Part shown: positions 31,675 through 40,436 of the stretch, in pieces
How positions within the stretch are numbered: the first letter of the stretch is position 1
Layout: each line of letters opens with the position of its first letter
DNA from: Oscillospiraceae bacterium
GTDB taxonomy: Bacteria > Bacillota > Clostridia > Oscillospirales > Oscillospiraceae
DNA: 46,281 nucleotides
Assembly (NCBI GenBank): GCA_009781695.1
Contig: WQVH01000011.1
Coordinates: 1-46,281 of the forward strand
Reading direction: 5' to 3'
Position numbers and translations under genes: made by a program
The notes under the pieces: model-generated
Databases searched by the model: none
What the model was told of the DNA's origin: nothing
The model's input: the letters and a program-made list of their open reading frames with translations, nothing else

Positions 31675-32289
31675 ATGCTAATTAAAACTTTACCTGTAGG
31701 CATGCTGGGAACCAACTGCTATATCCTCACCGATGAAAACACACTAAAGTGCGCAATTATCGATCCGGGTGGCGACTCTAATACAATCTTAGACTATATC
31801 GAGTCCAACGGACTCAAAACAGAGGCAATTTTCCTAACGCATGGTCATTTTGATCATCATATGGCCTTTGAAGCGGTCATGGACTACACAGGCGCTCCGG
31901 CCTACATCAATGATAAAGATGCCACCAATGGCGGCGCACCCGACCCGCACAAAATCGATGATGGCGGACTGCTCAAATGGTACAGCGAGGGCGATACTTT
32001 TAAAATCGGCGGATTGGATGTGCTCGTCATGGAAACTCCGGGGCATTCACCGGGATCTGTAACCCTCAAGTGCGAATCCGCTTTATTTACCGGAGACACT
32101 TTATTCAGAGACAGTTGCGGACGCACCGATTTAGGCGGCGGCAGCATGGAAGTCTTGCTCAAATCGCTCAAGAGATTGTCTGATTTAGAGGGGGATTATG
32201 AAGTCTATCCGGGACATGCCGAGTCTTCAACCATGGAGCGTGAGCGCAAGTTTAACTATTATGTCCGTCATGCCAATGGCGAAGCATAG
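31675..32289 (+). CDS. Metallo-beta-lactamase-fold hydrolase (glyoxalase II-like)
   Basis: 204 residues. The metal site THGHFDHH (HxHxDH) is near residue 56, followed by GDTLFRDSCGRTD and the C-terminal VYPGHAESSTMERE histidine, all in family order. It opens with KTLPVGMLGTNCYIL, the standard strand of the YcbL/glyoxalase-II-like group. It hydrolyses thioesters or related small substrates; the substrate is unproven. An ATG at 31663 is directly against the AAAGGA site, so the second ATG at 31675 is preferred. Confidence 0.9.
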   Translation: MLIKTLPVGMLGTNCYILTDENTLKCAIIDPGGDSNTILDYIESNGLKTEAIFLTHGHFDHHMAFEAVMDYTGAPAYINDKDATNGGAPDPHKIDDGGLLKWYSEGDTFKIGGLDVLVMETPGHSPGSVTLKCESALFTGDTLFRDSCGRTDLGGGSMEVLLKSLKRLSDLEGDYEVYPGHAESSTMERERKFNYYVRHANGEA

Positions 32290-32354
32290 AGCTGATTACA
32301 CTACACCGGGCATCTGCATCCCATAACTCCACTCATCGGAGGATTATTGTTGTA

Positions 32355-32378
32355 ATGGTTAAAAAAAATGATACTTGA
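32355..32378 (+). other. Seven-codon leader frame with A8 run before hemZ
   Basis: An ATG at 32355, 12 nt after GGAGG (32338-32342), reads seven codons (MVKKNDT) and stops at TGA 32376. It runs across eight A residues (32361-32368) and overlaps the hemZ ATG at 32368. Loss of one A, by transcriptional slippage, would fuse it in frame to hemZ. Confidence 0.45.
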
Positions 32379-33849
32379 GCTGATTGGACATGATTATAAA
32401 TACGCTGTCGAACAAATCATGTTGACCCTTTTCCCGGACGAAAGACCTGTTTACGCAAACGGCCTTGATACGAAGGCCAAGGATCTCGTTGCGCAATCTC
32501 GCCTCTCGTCCGGCGCTGTATTTGCACAGTGTACAACCACGATACGCTGTAACGGCAACACTTGTCATGGCACAGCAAAGGTGCGCCTTAATCAGCTGAC
32601 CGACAAACTCATCACAGATCGGCTGTTGCAACGCATCGTCAAGCAATCTTTTTACAGAGCTGCATGTCAGATGATTACTACCCCTCCTGTTTGGGGTTCA
32701 CTCACCGGCATCCGTCCGGCGCAAATCGCCGCAAGAATGATGAAAGATGGCCACAGTGCAAGCTTCGCCATCAATACGCTGAGCAATGCATACTATGTTT
32801 CTCCGGTGCGGTCAAAGATGTGTGTTGCAGCCGCAAACACAGCCATTGACTTAAAGCAGACGCTCACCTCCAAAGATATCGCACTGTACATCGGCATTCC
32901 ATTTTGTCCAACGCGGTGTACCTATTGCAGCTTCGTCAGCAATTCAGTGGAAAAATCGTTTGGCATGATCCATCCATTTGTCCAGATGTTGCGCACGGAA
33001 ATAGAAATGGCCGCCCGATTGACTGATGAACATGGCCTTCGAGTCACTTCTGTTTACATCGGTGGCGGAACACCGACAACACTGCCTGAAGAGGCGCTGG
33101 AAACGATGGTGGCAGATATCCATCGCTTATTTGATTTGCGCTATGTTCGAGAATACACTTTCGAAGCAGGCCGACCCGAAACCATCACACCGGAAAAACT
33201 AAGCATCATGCGAAAGTACGGAGCTGACCGCATCTGTGTCAATCCGCAATCTATGTCCGATGAAGTCTTAAAAGCAATTGGGCGAAAGCACTCAGCTCAA
33301 GATGTACTTGATGCCGTTACACTGGTCAAAAGCAGCGGTGCTGCGCTCAATCTTGATGTAATCGCAGGACTTCCGGGTGATTCTTTCGAGAGTTTTAAAA
33401 ATACCATGGACACAATCGTCAATCTCAATCCGGAAAATATAACCGTTCACACATTGTCACTCAAAAAAGGTACTAAAATCACACTTGAAGGTACACTACT
33501 ACCCTCAGGCGAAGATGTTGGGAAGATGCTGGATTATGCTGCGCTACGATTGAATCAAAGCGGATTTGAGCCATATTATCTGTACAGGCAAAAATTCACA
33601 TCCGGTGGTTTTGAAAATACCGGTTGGTGCAGACCCGGTCATGAGGGTATTTATAATGTTTGTATGATGGAAGAGCTTTGTACGGTTCTGGCGCTTGGGG
33701 GCGGCGGCGCAACCAAACTGGTCAGCAAAAGCGGCAAATTAGAGCGTATTTTCAACGCTAAATACCCACGCGAATATATCTTACTCGAAGATAAGCTCAT
33801 GGCAAAATATGATATGATCAAGCGTTTTATGGCAAAGGATATAAATTAA
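32368..33849 (+). CDS. hemZ: HemZ-like coproporphyrinogen III oxidase-family radical SAM protein
   Basis: 493 residues. An N-terminal ~160-residue HemZ domain (VWGSLTGIRPAQIAARM) precedes the radical SAM core. The iron-sulfur motif IPFCPTRCTYCSF (CxxxCxxC) is near residue 175, followed by YIGGGTPTTLPEEALE and NPQSMSDEVLKAIGRKHSAQDV, as in the HemN/HemZ family. It is an oxygen-independent porphyrin or related enzyme; in many Clostridia its true substrate is uncertain. The ATG at 32368 has no ribosome site at the correct distance (GGAGG is 25 nt upstream), so translation may depend on the leader frame just before it. Confidence 0.88.
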   Translation: MILELIGHDYKYAVEQIMLTLFPDERPVYANGLDTKAKDLVAQSRLSSGAVFAQCTTTIRCNGNTCHGTAKVRLNQLTDKLITDRLLQRIVKQSFYRAACQMITTPPVWGSLTGIRPAQIAARMMKDGHSASFAINTLSNAYYVSPVRSKMCVAAANTAIDLKQTLTSKDIALYIGIPFCPTRCTYCSFVSNSVEKSFGMIHPFVQMLRTEIEMAARLTDEHGLRVTSVYIGGGTPTTLPEEALETMVADIHRLFDLRYVREYTFEAGRPETITPEKLSIMRKYGADRICVNPQSMSDEVLKAIGRKHSAQDVLDAVTLVKSSGAALNLDVIAGLPGDSFESFKNTMDTIVNLNPENITVHTLSLKKGTKITLEGTLLPSGEDVGKMLDYAALRLNQSGFEPYYLYRQKFTSGGFENTGWCRPGHEGIYNVCMMEELCTVLALGGGGATKLVSKSGKLERIFNAKYPREYILLEDKLMAKYDMIKRFMAKDIN

Positions 33850-33893
33850 CGGTTGCTAAAAAATATAACAATGCAACAAACAGGAGGAAAAAC

Positions 33894-34835
33894 ATGCCAT
33901 TTCCATATAGTCTCGAAGAGATTAATGCGCGCGTCAGAATCGAAAAAGAAGGATTCGCCCGAGAGTGTGAGGCCATCTACAACAGAAAAGTCATGGAAGC
34001 CGCAGCAATGATCAAGGAAAGAGCGGATTTTTCCCATGTTGTTTTCCTGTCCGGTCCTTCCGGCTCCGGAAAAACAACCACTGCACTCAAGGTTTGCCAT
34101 GCGCTTGAAAGCATCGGCGTGCAAGCCACTACAATCTCCCTCGATAAGTATTATACACCATTTGATCCTGAAACCTCTCCGCTTACAGAAGATGGCGAAC
34201 CGGATCTCGAATCCCCATATTGTCTGGATCTCGATCTGCTTAATGAGCATTTTCGTGCACTCGATCGTGGGGATGAGGTCATTATTCCGCACTATAGTTT
34301 TAAGCTCCAAGCGCGTGACCCCTCTAAAGAAAAACCGCTTCGCCTCACCGGGGGCGCTGTCGCAATATTTGAGGGCATTCATGCGCTCAATGATATGCTC
34401 TCTGACGAGCATCCCGAATCATTTAAGCTCTACATCAGTGCGCGTTCGGATATTGAAAAAAACGGCAATATTTTGTTCAAGCGCACATGGACAAGGTTAC
34501 TCCGAAGAGTTGTCCGGGATGAGAATTTCCGCGGTACAGGGGCATCCGAGACTTTGACCATGTGGGCTAATGTGCGCCATGGGGAGAAGACATATATCTC
34601 TCCTTTTAAGCATAAGGCTGATGTTCTTTTCGACTCTTCTATGCCATACGAAGTACCCATCATGAAAAAATTCGCACTTCAGGCGCTACGCAATGTGCCT
34701 AAAGAGGCAGATCGGCTCAACGAGCTGCTTGATTTGCTGTCGGCGCTTGAGGAATTTGAGGAGATGGATGATGCATTGGTTCCATCGGATTCTATTCTTA
34801 GAGAGTTTATCGGCGGCGGAAAATTTAAATACTAA
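33894..34835 (+). CDS. Nucleoside kinase (uridine kinase-like)
   Basis: 313 residues. An N-terminal region of about 45 residues precedes the P-loop LSGPSGSGKTTTALKV (near 53). The motif ISLDKYYTP is typical of uridine kinase/phosphoribulokinase-type enzymes, then LDLDLLNEHFRAL, IPHYSFKLQAR and IFEGIHALND (the Glu-Gly of Walker B). It would phosphorylate uridine/cytidine or a related nucleoside in salvage. Start ATG with AGGAGG 7 nt upstream. Possibly in one transcription unit with hemZ. Confidence 0.88.
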   Translation: MPFPYSLEEINARVRIEKEGFARECEAIYNRKVMEAAAMIKERADFSHVVFLSGPSGSGKTTTALKVCHALESIGVQATTISLDKYYTPFDPETSPLTEDGEPDLESPYCLDLDLLNEHFRALDRGDEVIIPHYSFKLQARDPSKEKPLRLTGGAVAIFEGIHALNDMLSDEHPESFKLYISARSDIEKNGNILFKRTWTRLLRRVVRDENFRGTGASETLTMWANVRHGEKTYISPFKHKADVLFDSSMPYEVPIMKKFALQALRNVPKEADRLNELLDLLSALEEFEEMDDALVPSDSILREFIGGGKFKY

Positions 34836-34916
34836 ATTCAATTGTGATCGGCCAAATATGATTGTTGGTCTCAGTTGTAAACATTGTATTAAGGGTCTGT
34901 ATTTCCCTTTGAAACA

Positions 34917-34925
34917 ATGCTATAA
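34917..34925 (+). promoter_or_regulatory. Extended -10 promoter for the zinc-ribbon protein
   Basis: TGCTATAAT (consensus -10 at 34920-34925), 50 bases before the GTG start; no strong -35. Confidence 0.5.
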
Positions 34926-34974
34926 TGAGATTCCAATAGAACATTTTAGTTACGTGAGTATGGGGGCAATTATT

Positions 34975-35373
34975 GTGATCAGAAATTTTCTTCGCAATTT
35001 TATGATAGGCAGATACGGACCGGATCATCTAAACATAGCGATGATCATTGTTTCGTTTGCCCTATCTCTTGCCCATGGCATCTTCCGTTTTACACCGCTT
35101 TTGTACATTTCATATCTACTGCTCGCTTTAACTCTATTTCGCATGCTCTCACGAAACATCCTACGGCGGCGAGCCGAAAATGATAAGTTTATACGCTATT
35201 GGTGGCCTATCAGAACCAAATTGAGCCGCATCTTGGCGAATATCAGGCACAGAAAGACTTTTAAGTATTTTAGTTGCCCCAGTTGTGGTAATACACTACG
35301 CGTTCCGCGAGGCAAAGGTAAACTTCAAGTGACCTGCCCTAAATGCGGAGAAAGATTTTTCAAAAAGACTTAG
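34975..35373 (+). CDS. Small membrane protein with C-terminal zinc ribbon
   Basis: 132 residues. The start is IRNFLRNFMIGRYGPDHLN, followed by two hydrophobic segments (about 20-60) and a zinc ribbon CPSCG...CPKCG (residues about 103-126) ending FFKKT. This layout is a known small family of Firmicutes membrane proteins without assigned role. GTG at 34975 has GGGGG 8 nt upstream; a longer open frame reaches back into the kinase gene, but nothing supports it. ndk follows 21 bases after the stop. Confidence 0.8.
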   Translation: MIRNFLRNFMIGRYGPDHLNIAMIIVSFALSLAHGIFRFTPLLYISYLLLALTLFRMLSRNILRRRAENDKFIRYWWPIRTKLSRILANIRHRKTFKYFSCPSCGNTLRVPRGKGKLQVTCPKCGERFFKKT

Positions 35374-35394
35374 GATTTTTTGGAGGGATTCATC

Positions 35395-35802
35395 ATGACC
35401 AGAGAAAGAACATTCGTTATGCTCAAGCCGGATTGTCTCAAAAGAGGACTGGTCGGCAATGTCATTTCACGTATTGAAAACAAAGGCTGGCATATTACTG
35501 AGGCCAAGACCAGACAGCTCAATCCGGCATTTCTCTATGACTTTTATGATCACATCAAAGACAAACCGTACTTTCTGGATGTTTTTAATTACATGCTTTC
35601 GGGTGTTGTTCTGGGCATCATCGTTGAAGGCGAGGATACTGTGGGCGGTATGCGCCGCATCATTGGTTCTACGGTGATCGAAGAGGCGCTTCCGGGGACA
35701 ATCAGGGGTGATTTTGCCACCAGCAGCGCAAACAGCCTTATTCATGCTTCACGTTCGGCTGAGCAAGTCAAAAAGGAAATTGAAATATTTTTTGGCGTGT
35801 AA
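35395..35802 (+). CDS. ndk: Nucleoside diphosphate kinase
   Basis: 135 residues, normal size. It has TFVMLKPDCLKRGLVG (Lys11), GTIRGDF (Arg104) and the phosphorylated His117 in NSLIHASRS. The usual NxxH motif has Ser at position 114 instead of Asn, and the following HGSDS reads HASRS, so two well-conserved active-site positions differ. It exchanges the gamma phosphate between NTPs and NDPs. TGGAGG precedes the start. It converges with the DnaC-like gene across a shared palindrome. Confidence 0.92.
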   Translation: MTRERTFVMLKPDCLKRGLVGNVISRIENKGWHITEAKTRQLNPAFLYDFYDHIKDKPYFLDVFNYMLSGVVLGIIVEGEDTVGGMRRIIGSTVIEEALPGTIRGDFATSSANSLIHASRSAEQVKKEIEIFFGV

Positions 35803-35810
35803 TCTTCGAA

Positions 35811-35853
35811 AATATGCTTTAGGGGCGAATTGCATTCGCCCCTAAAGCATATT
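35811..35853. terminator. Perfect 43-bp palindrome shared by ndk and the helicase loader
   Basis: Two 20-base arms (AATATGCTTTAGGGGCGAAT and its inverse) around TGC. The right arm contains the last codons and stop codon (TAG, 35842-35844) of the minus-strand DnaC-like gene. It is probably a bidirectional terminator; the core TAGGGGCGAA resembles dispersed palindromes found in many bacteria. Confidence 0.75.
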
Positions 35854-36831
35854 CCGTTTGCGGCGAATATCATCACCTCTGAACGTAAGTACCTGATACT
35901 CCCCTTCCAAACGCGACATAATCTGCTCTGTATACTGCTTTCGGAGCTCATCGATAGTCAGATTTGAACTGACTATCGTTTTTTTGCCTGTAACCAACCG
36001 CGTATTGATCAGCTCATAAAGCGCACTGACTGTATAAGCATTGGCCATCTCCGTACCCAAATCATCAATGATCAGCAGATCACAACTCAAATACCTCTTC
36101 ACTTCGGCAGCCATCGCTTCATCATCTTCAATGCGCCTAAATTTCACATCCACCATTTTGGACAGCATGGTCGTGGCCATATCATACACCACAGAAAATC
36201 CATTGTCCGCAACCACACGTGCGATACACGCAGACAAAAAAGTCTTCCCCAGCCCCGGCGCACCATTAAAGAATAAATTCATGGATTTCAGACCAAATTT
36301 GCGCGCATACTCAACACAAGTTTCGTATATGATTTCCATAGTTCTGCGCGGTGAAATACCTGCTTCTGCAAGCGGCGCATCATCGTAGTATGACAACTCA
36401 AAACTATCAAATGTCTCATTGCCTAGTTTCAAAAGACTACTGAGGGATTTTGCCAGTTCCGACTTATAAATATCCACAAGACATGCGCATACCGCACCAT
36501 TAACATAACCTGTATCCGAGCACACGACACACATCGGCTCATCATTCAAATAATCCTCAGCAAATCCTGCCTTTAACAGCTCAAGGCGGCGCTGATCTTG
36601 AAGCTCTAAATTTCTCAGCCGAATATCTTCCGCTTCTTCGCCCAGATCAACACCAAGGGAAAATCCAACCAGATCAGACATGGTTTCTCTGATTGCAGTA
36701 TCCAATACCCGCACACGCGGCGCATCCCGGTACACATTTTTTAAGCGACGCTCATAGTTATCATCTTTTGCTTTTTTCTTATCGCTCAAGGTATTTCTCG
36801 CTTTTGCAAGTATCTTTCCATCCATAGCCAT
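35842..36831 (-). CDS. dnaC: DnaC-like helicase loader (AAA+ ATPase)
   Basis: 329 residues. The N-terminal ~150 residues include a CxxC...CxC zinc-like group (CVVCSDTGYVNGAVCACL), then an AAA+ module: Walker A FFNGAPGLGKTFLSACI (near 187), Walker B LLIIDDLGTE (near 255) and a sensor region SSNLTIDELRKQY. It loads the replicative helicase onto DNA. It is third in an operon after the GTPase and DnaD genes, with AGAGG before the ATG. Its C-terminus ends inside the palindrome at 35811-35853. Confidence 0.9.
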   Translation of the reverse strand: MAMDGKILAKARNTLSDKKKAKDDNYERRLKNVYRDAPRVRVLDTAIRETMSDLVGFSLGVDLGEEAEDIRLRNLELQDQRRLELLKAGFAEDYLNDEPMCVVCSDTGYVNGAVCACLVDIYKSELAKSLSSLLKLGNETFDSFELSYYDDAPLAEAGISPRRTMEIIYETCVEYARKFGLKSMNLFFNGAPGLGKTFLSACIARVVADNGFSVVYDMATTMLSKMVDVKFRRIEDDEAMAAEVKRYLSCDLLIIDDLGTEMANAYTVSALYELINTRLVTGKKTIVSSNLTIDELRKQYTEQIMSRLEGEYQVLTFRGDDIRRKRNML

Positions 36832-36844
36832 AAAGCGACCTCTT

Positions 36845-37876
36845 TTACTCTTCTTTGAGCTTATTTAACAGACGCTGCATGCGCTCAAATTCTTTTTTAT
36901 CCGCTGCGCCAAATTTCTGTTTTGATGATTTCGGAGCAGTGTCGGCTATATTTTTCCCGATTGTCCGATCACTGTCCATGATGTCTCGTATCGTGTGCAA
37001 ACCACTACTATGCCAACTGTTTAATATGGCATCAATATACTTCCATTGAAGCTTCCCGGTCTTTATGATAGTCTTATCATAAGCAACCGCAATGGCATCA
37101 GCGCCAAAGCCCAGTGCAATCCAGCCATCAACATATCGTCCTTCGGTCTCTGATAACTCCCGGTCACGAATCTGCAAGACGGATTTTATGGTTCCTCTGG
37201 CACTCCTGCGTGCATCAAGCTCCTTTATGTATTGCTCCGCTGCGTTCAGTGTTCTAATGCCTTCACGTTCCCAAGTATAGGCCGCTTTTTCGATATACCT
37301 GATGGAAGGCATACGCCCTTTACTGCGTGCACGGCTTTCTGTAATACAATGCGTAATCAGTTGCAAAATCACTTCCGGCTCCATTTTGAGATTATCATAC
37401 ATCCCAAAAAGGCGGAGCAATTCGTCGTTTGAAAGAATTTTACCGAGACTGCGTTGTGTCTCACCAATCAGGGCTGAAAAAACACTGCCGGACTCAAGCG
37501 CTCTTTTCATATCCTCAACAGTTGGCTCATCGTCAAATGCATTCGTTCCATTTCCCGGCGCCTGTACATTCTGTGGGTTGTTATTGAAATTTCCGGCTTC
37601 CATATGCTCCCCGGCGCTTAATGTCTTTTCTGTATCATCATTTCCATCTAATCGTACAAGCCCCAGATGTGACAATACTTCCATCGACTTTGCAATGCCG
37701 CCGGAACTCCGTCCAAGCGCAGCAGCTGCCTCAGTTGACGAACACTCCCCGCGGGTTTTGAGGATGTACAAATAGAGCAATGTCGCATCCCCATCTCCCG
37801 CACGTATCAGTTTATCAATCGTCTGCCCGGTCAGCGTTACAGTCTCGGAACCGGGCAGTGAGTATTTCATTTCCAC
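36845..37876 (-). CDS. DnaD-domain replication protein
   Basis: 343 residues. The N-terminal winged-helix region (ATLLYLYILKTRGECSSTEAAAALGRSSGGIAKSMEVLSHLGLVRL) is followed by a DnaD domain (ILSNDELLRLFGMYDNLKMEPEVILQLITHC) and a second C-terminal helical domain (WIALGFGADAIAVAYD). DnaD proteins remodel DNA and help load the helicase. The GTG start is 2 bases after the GTPase stop, with AAAGG upstream. The next gene, a DnaC-like loader, is 13 bases downstream. Confidence 0.88.
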   Translation of the reverse strand: MEMKYSLPGSETVTLTGQTIDKLIRAGDGDATLLYLYILKTRGECSSTEAAAALGRSSGGIAKSMEVLSHLGLVRLDGNDDTEKTLSAGEHMEAGNFNNNPQNVQAPGNGTNAFDDEPTVEDMKRALESGSVFSALIGETQRSLGKILSNDELLRLFGMYDNLKMEPEVILQLITHCITESRARSKGRMPSIRYIEKAAYTWEREGIRTLNAAEQYIKELDARRSARGTIKSVLQIRDRELSETEGRYVDGWIALGFGADAIAVAYDKTIIKTGKLQWKYIDAILNSWHSSGLHTIRDIMDSDRTIGKNIADTAPKSSKQKFGAADKKEFERMQRLLNKLKEE

Positions 37877-37877
37877 T

Positions 37878-39215
37878 TTAACCTTTTATTCTCCGGATGA
37901 AATCCTTAAGTATATCTTCCATATCAGGATGGCCGATTTCTTGCAGCTCGTACTGTACGCGTGTGTATGGCTTGCTGATATTTATCACACGAGCCAAATC
38001 TATCGGTGTCGCAACAATTACGCTATCACAATCTGTTGCATCTATTGTCGCAGCTAAATCACGCATCTGCTCTTCCCCATATCCCATAGCCGGAAGCAAG
38101 TTTCCGATATTGGGGTAAATGGCAAATGTCTCTGCCAGTTTTCCAACTGCATATGGTCTGGGATCAATTATTTCAGCGGCACCAAAGCGTTTGGCCGCAA
38201 CCATACCTGCACCGATTTTCATATCTCCATGAGTCAGCGTCGGACCATCTTCAACAACAAGGACTCTTTTGCCTTTGATTGCGCCGGCATCATCAACCGA
38301 GATGGTAGAGGCCGCATCAACCACAATTGCTTGCGGGTTGACGCTTTCGATACTCTCTCTGACCGAGAGTATATTTTCGTAATCTGCACTATCAATTTTG
38401 TTGATAACTACCACGTCTGCCAGGCGCAATGTCACCTCACCGGGGTAGTATGACAGTTCATGACCGGGACGGTGCGGGTCTGTAACCGTCACCATCAGGT
38501 CTGGTTTATAAAATGAGAAATCATTATTTCCCCCATCCCACAAAATCACATCACAACCGTCCGGGTCACTTTCTGCCGCCCGAAGAATTGCCTCATAGTC
38601 CACACCGGCGTAAATCACATTACCTCTTTCAATGTGCGGCTCATATTCTTCCATTTCTTCTATTGTGCAATTGTGTTTTTTAAGATCTTCTATCGTTGCA
38701 AACCGCTGGACTTTTTGAGATTCAAGATCACCATAGGGCATGGGGTGACGGATCGCTATAACTTTAAGTCCTTCTGCCATAAGAATTTCTGCTATGCGGC
38801 GTGAAGTTTGACTTTTGCCGCATCCGGTGCGCACCGCACCCACTGCGATGACGGGTTTTGTGCTTTTGATCATCGTATTTTTGTGGCCGAGCATTGAAAA
38901 TGCCGCACCGGCTGCATTGACTTTGGCACCCAGGGACATGACATAGCTGTAAGGCACATCGCTATATGAAAATACGCATTCGTCTGCGTCAAATTCTTTT
39001 ATTATTTTTTCGAGCTCAGTTTGCTCGTAAATTGGAATTCCATCCGGATATAGACTTCCGGCGAGTGATGCCGGATATTTTCGTCCTGCTATATCAGGTA
39101 TCTGTGCAGCAGTAAATGCTACTACTGTATAGTCGGGATTGTCTCGGTAAAATGTATTGAAATTATGAAAATCTCTTCCGGCTGCTCCGATGATTATTAC
39201 TTTGCGTTGTGACAT
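37878..39215 (-). CDS. Cyclic 2,3-diphosphoglycerate synthetase-like GTPase
   Basis: 445 residues from ATG 39215. It opens VIIIGAAGRDFHNFN (N-terminal Rossmann-like region), then a P-loop AVGAVRTGCGKSQTSRRI (near residue 130), LWDGGNNDFSF (near 230) and VVINKID (near 275, the NKxD motif). This matches the COG2403 family, related to cyclic 2,3-diphosphoglycerate synthetase, whose bacterial role is not established. The upstream part of the open frame (39216-39332) has no ribosome site. It shares an operon with dnaD and dnaC-like genes, separated by 1-2 bases. Its own promoter is at 39357-39385. Confidence 0.85.
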   Translation of the reverse strand: MSQRKVIIIGAAGRDFHNFNTFYRDNPDYTVVAFTAAQIPDIAGRKYPASLAGSLYPDGIPIYEQTELEKIIKEFDADECVFSYSDVPYSYVMSLGAKVNAAGAAFSMLGHKNTMIKSTKPVIAVGAVRTGCGKSQTSRRIAEILMAEGLKVIAIRHPMPYGDLESQKVQRFATIEDLKKHNCTIEEMEEYEPHIERGNVIYAGVDYEAILRAAESDPDGCDVILWDGGNNDFSFYKPDLMVTVTDPHRPGHELSYYPGEVTLRLADVVVINKIDSADYENILSVRESIESVNPQAIVVDAASTISVDDAGAIKGKRVLVVEDGPTLTHGDMKIGAGMVAAKRFGAAEIIDPRPYAVGKLAETFAIYPNIGNLLPAMGYGEEQMRDLAATIDATDCDSVIVATPIDLARVINISKPYTRVQYELQEIGHPDMEDILKDFIRRIKG

Positions 39216-39356
39216 TTTATGACCATTCCTTTCTGACGTGCTCAGGCACAAATGACCATGCGTGACCATAAAATGTGCGCAGAGCGGTGGTTTTGCGCAA
39301 GCGAGAGTCGCAAGCACCTTCCAAATAAGCACCCAAAACGTTCTTGAGTGCTTAAC

Positions 39357-39385
39357 AGTATATCAAAAATGACTATGCAATTCAA
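39357..39385 (-). promoter_or_regulatory. Promoter for GTPase-dnaD-dnaC operon
   Basis: Minus strand TTGAAT (39380-39385), a 17-base spacer and TATACT (39357-39362). It gives a long leader of about 140 nt to the GTPase start. Confidence 0.6.
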
Positions 39386-39399
39386 ATGTTTTTCAAGAA

Positions 39400-40107
39400 T
39401 CATCCGCAACAGCATCCCGTAGTCGTATCACCCAGCAATGGAAGCCCCGCAAACACGCTGTTGAGCAGTCCGGTCATCATCAAAATGCCCACCACAATCA
39501 GAAACAAACCGGAAATAAGATTGATCACTTTGTGATGCTTTTTTATCCAATCCATCGTTGATTTGAGTCTGTCTATGAGTAGTGTAAATATGAAGAAAGG
39601 AAGCCCTAGGCCAAGCGAATAAAATAGCAATAGCATCGTACCTTCAAAGACCAATGCTTGATGGGCAGCTTTTAGCAGAGCTGAGCCAAGAAACACTCCG
39701 ATACATGGCATCCATATCAGCGCAAAAACAAATCCAAAAAGAACCGCTGAAAAAAAGCCTGTAATAGGTTTTCTTATTTCCGATCCCACTCTGGCATGAC
39801 TGAGCATCTTGATATTGATCACACCTATGTAATTGAGTCCAAAGCAGATCATGATAAAACCGGAAACAAGATTTACGACCACTTGATATCTGCTCACAAA
39901 ATTGCCAACCAATCCTGCAAATGCGCCTAGCGCAACAAAAATCAGCGTAAAGCCCAGAATAAAACCAAAAGCCCTAATTACAATTTTTCTGGTACTTTTT
40001 ATGACTTCCCCACCAGCAAAGTACATTATGTAAATGGGCAGCATATGTAACAGACAGGGCGATAAGAATGTGATTAGCCCTTCCAGAAAGGTTAAAGTAT
40101 ATAGCAC
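39400..40107 (-). CDS. ccdA: CcdA-type thiol-disulfide transmembrane electron carrier
   Basis: 235 residues with six hydrophobic segments. It has FLSPCLLHMLPIYIMYFAGG with a conserved Cys in the first helix and WMPCIGVFLGSALL with the second Cys near residue 145, both characteristic of CcdA/DsbD membrane domains. It carries reducing equivalents from cytoplasmic thioredoxin across the membrane. The C-terminus ends TTTGCCCG, which is unusually cysteine rich. The start is GTG at 40107 after GGAGGG; the open frame extends seven codons upstream without support. Confidence 0.88.
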   Translation of the reverse strand: MLYTLTFLEGLITFLSPCLLHMLPIYIMYFAGGEVIKSTRKIVIRAFGFILGFTLIFVALGAFAGLVGNFVSRYQVVVNLVSGFIMICFGLNYIGVINIKMLSHARVGSEIRKPITGFFSAVLFGFVFALIWMPCIGVFLGSALLKAAHQALVFEGTMLLLFYSLGLGLPFFIFTLLIDRLKSTMDWIKKHHKVINLISGLFLIVVGILMMTGLLNSVFAGLPLLGDTTTGCCCG

Positions 40108-40176
40108 GAGTTCCCTCCAACACGCCAATCAGCGGTATCAATTTTGACGTTTCGCTACCACTTGCGACATTAGAGT

Positions 40177-40206
40177 ATTATATAGCGAAGTCTGTTTATA
40201 ATGCAA
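40177..40206 (-). promoter_or_regulatory. Promoter for ccdA
   Basis: Minus strand TTGCAT (40201-40206), an 18-base spacer and TATAAT (40177-40182). Confidence 0.7.
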
Positions 40207-40297
40207 GGGAAGATTATTGGGACTTTTCGGACTTTAATACTCGCAAAAACACTATCTCTTTTTGCATACAGCGGATGTTGCAAAATTATAGTTGTAT

Positions 40298-40343
40298 TTG
40301 ACAATAGAAATAACTTGCTTATATCCGACATTTAAGCTAAAAT
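40298..40343 (+). promoter_or_regulatory. Two overlapping promoters for ppa
   Basis: TTGACA (40298-40303) with TATATC 16 bases on, and TTGCTT (40315-40320) with TAAAAT 17 bases on (40338-40343). They divide the 329-base region between ccdA and ppa; nothing else was found in it. Confidence 0.6.
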
Positions 40344-40436
40344 GTGTGCAAGTCCGCTATGGTACAACTCATCGCCAATTGACCGCACACTATGAAGGTC
40401 AAAAGGGCGATGTCATTAAATTTTGGTGGTGTAACA

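Noticed and set aside
34693-34974. Upstream part of the zinc-ribbon protein frame
   Set aside because: It overlaps the kinase gene and its promoter; the GTG at 34975 has the ribosome site.
39216-39332. 39-residue N-terminal extension of the GTPase
   Set aside because: No ribosome site; the extension is rich in Cys and His with no family similarity, and ATG 39215 starts at the usual Rossmann strand.
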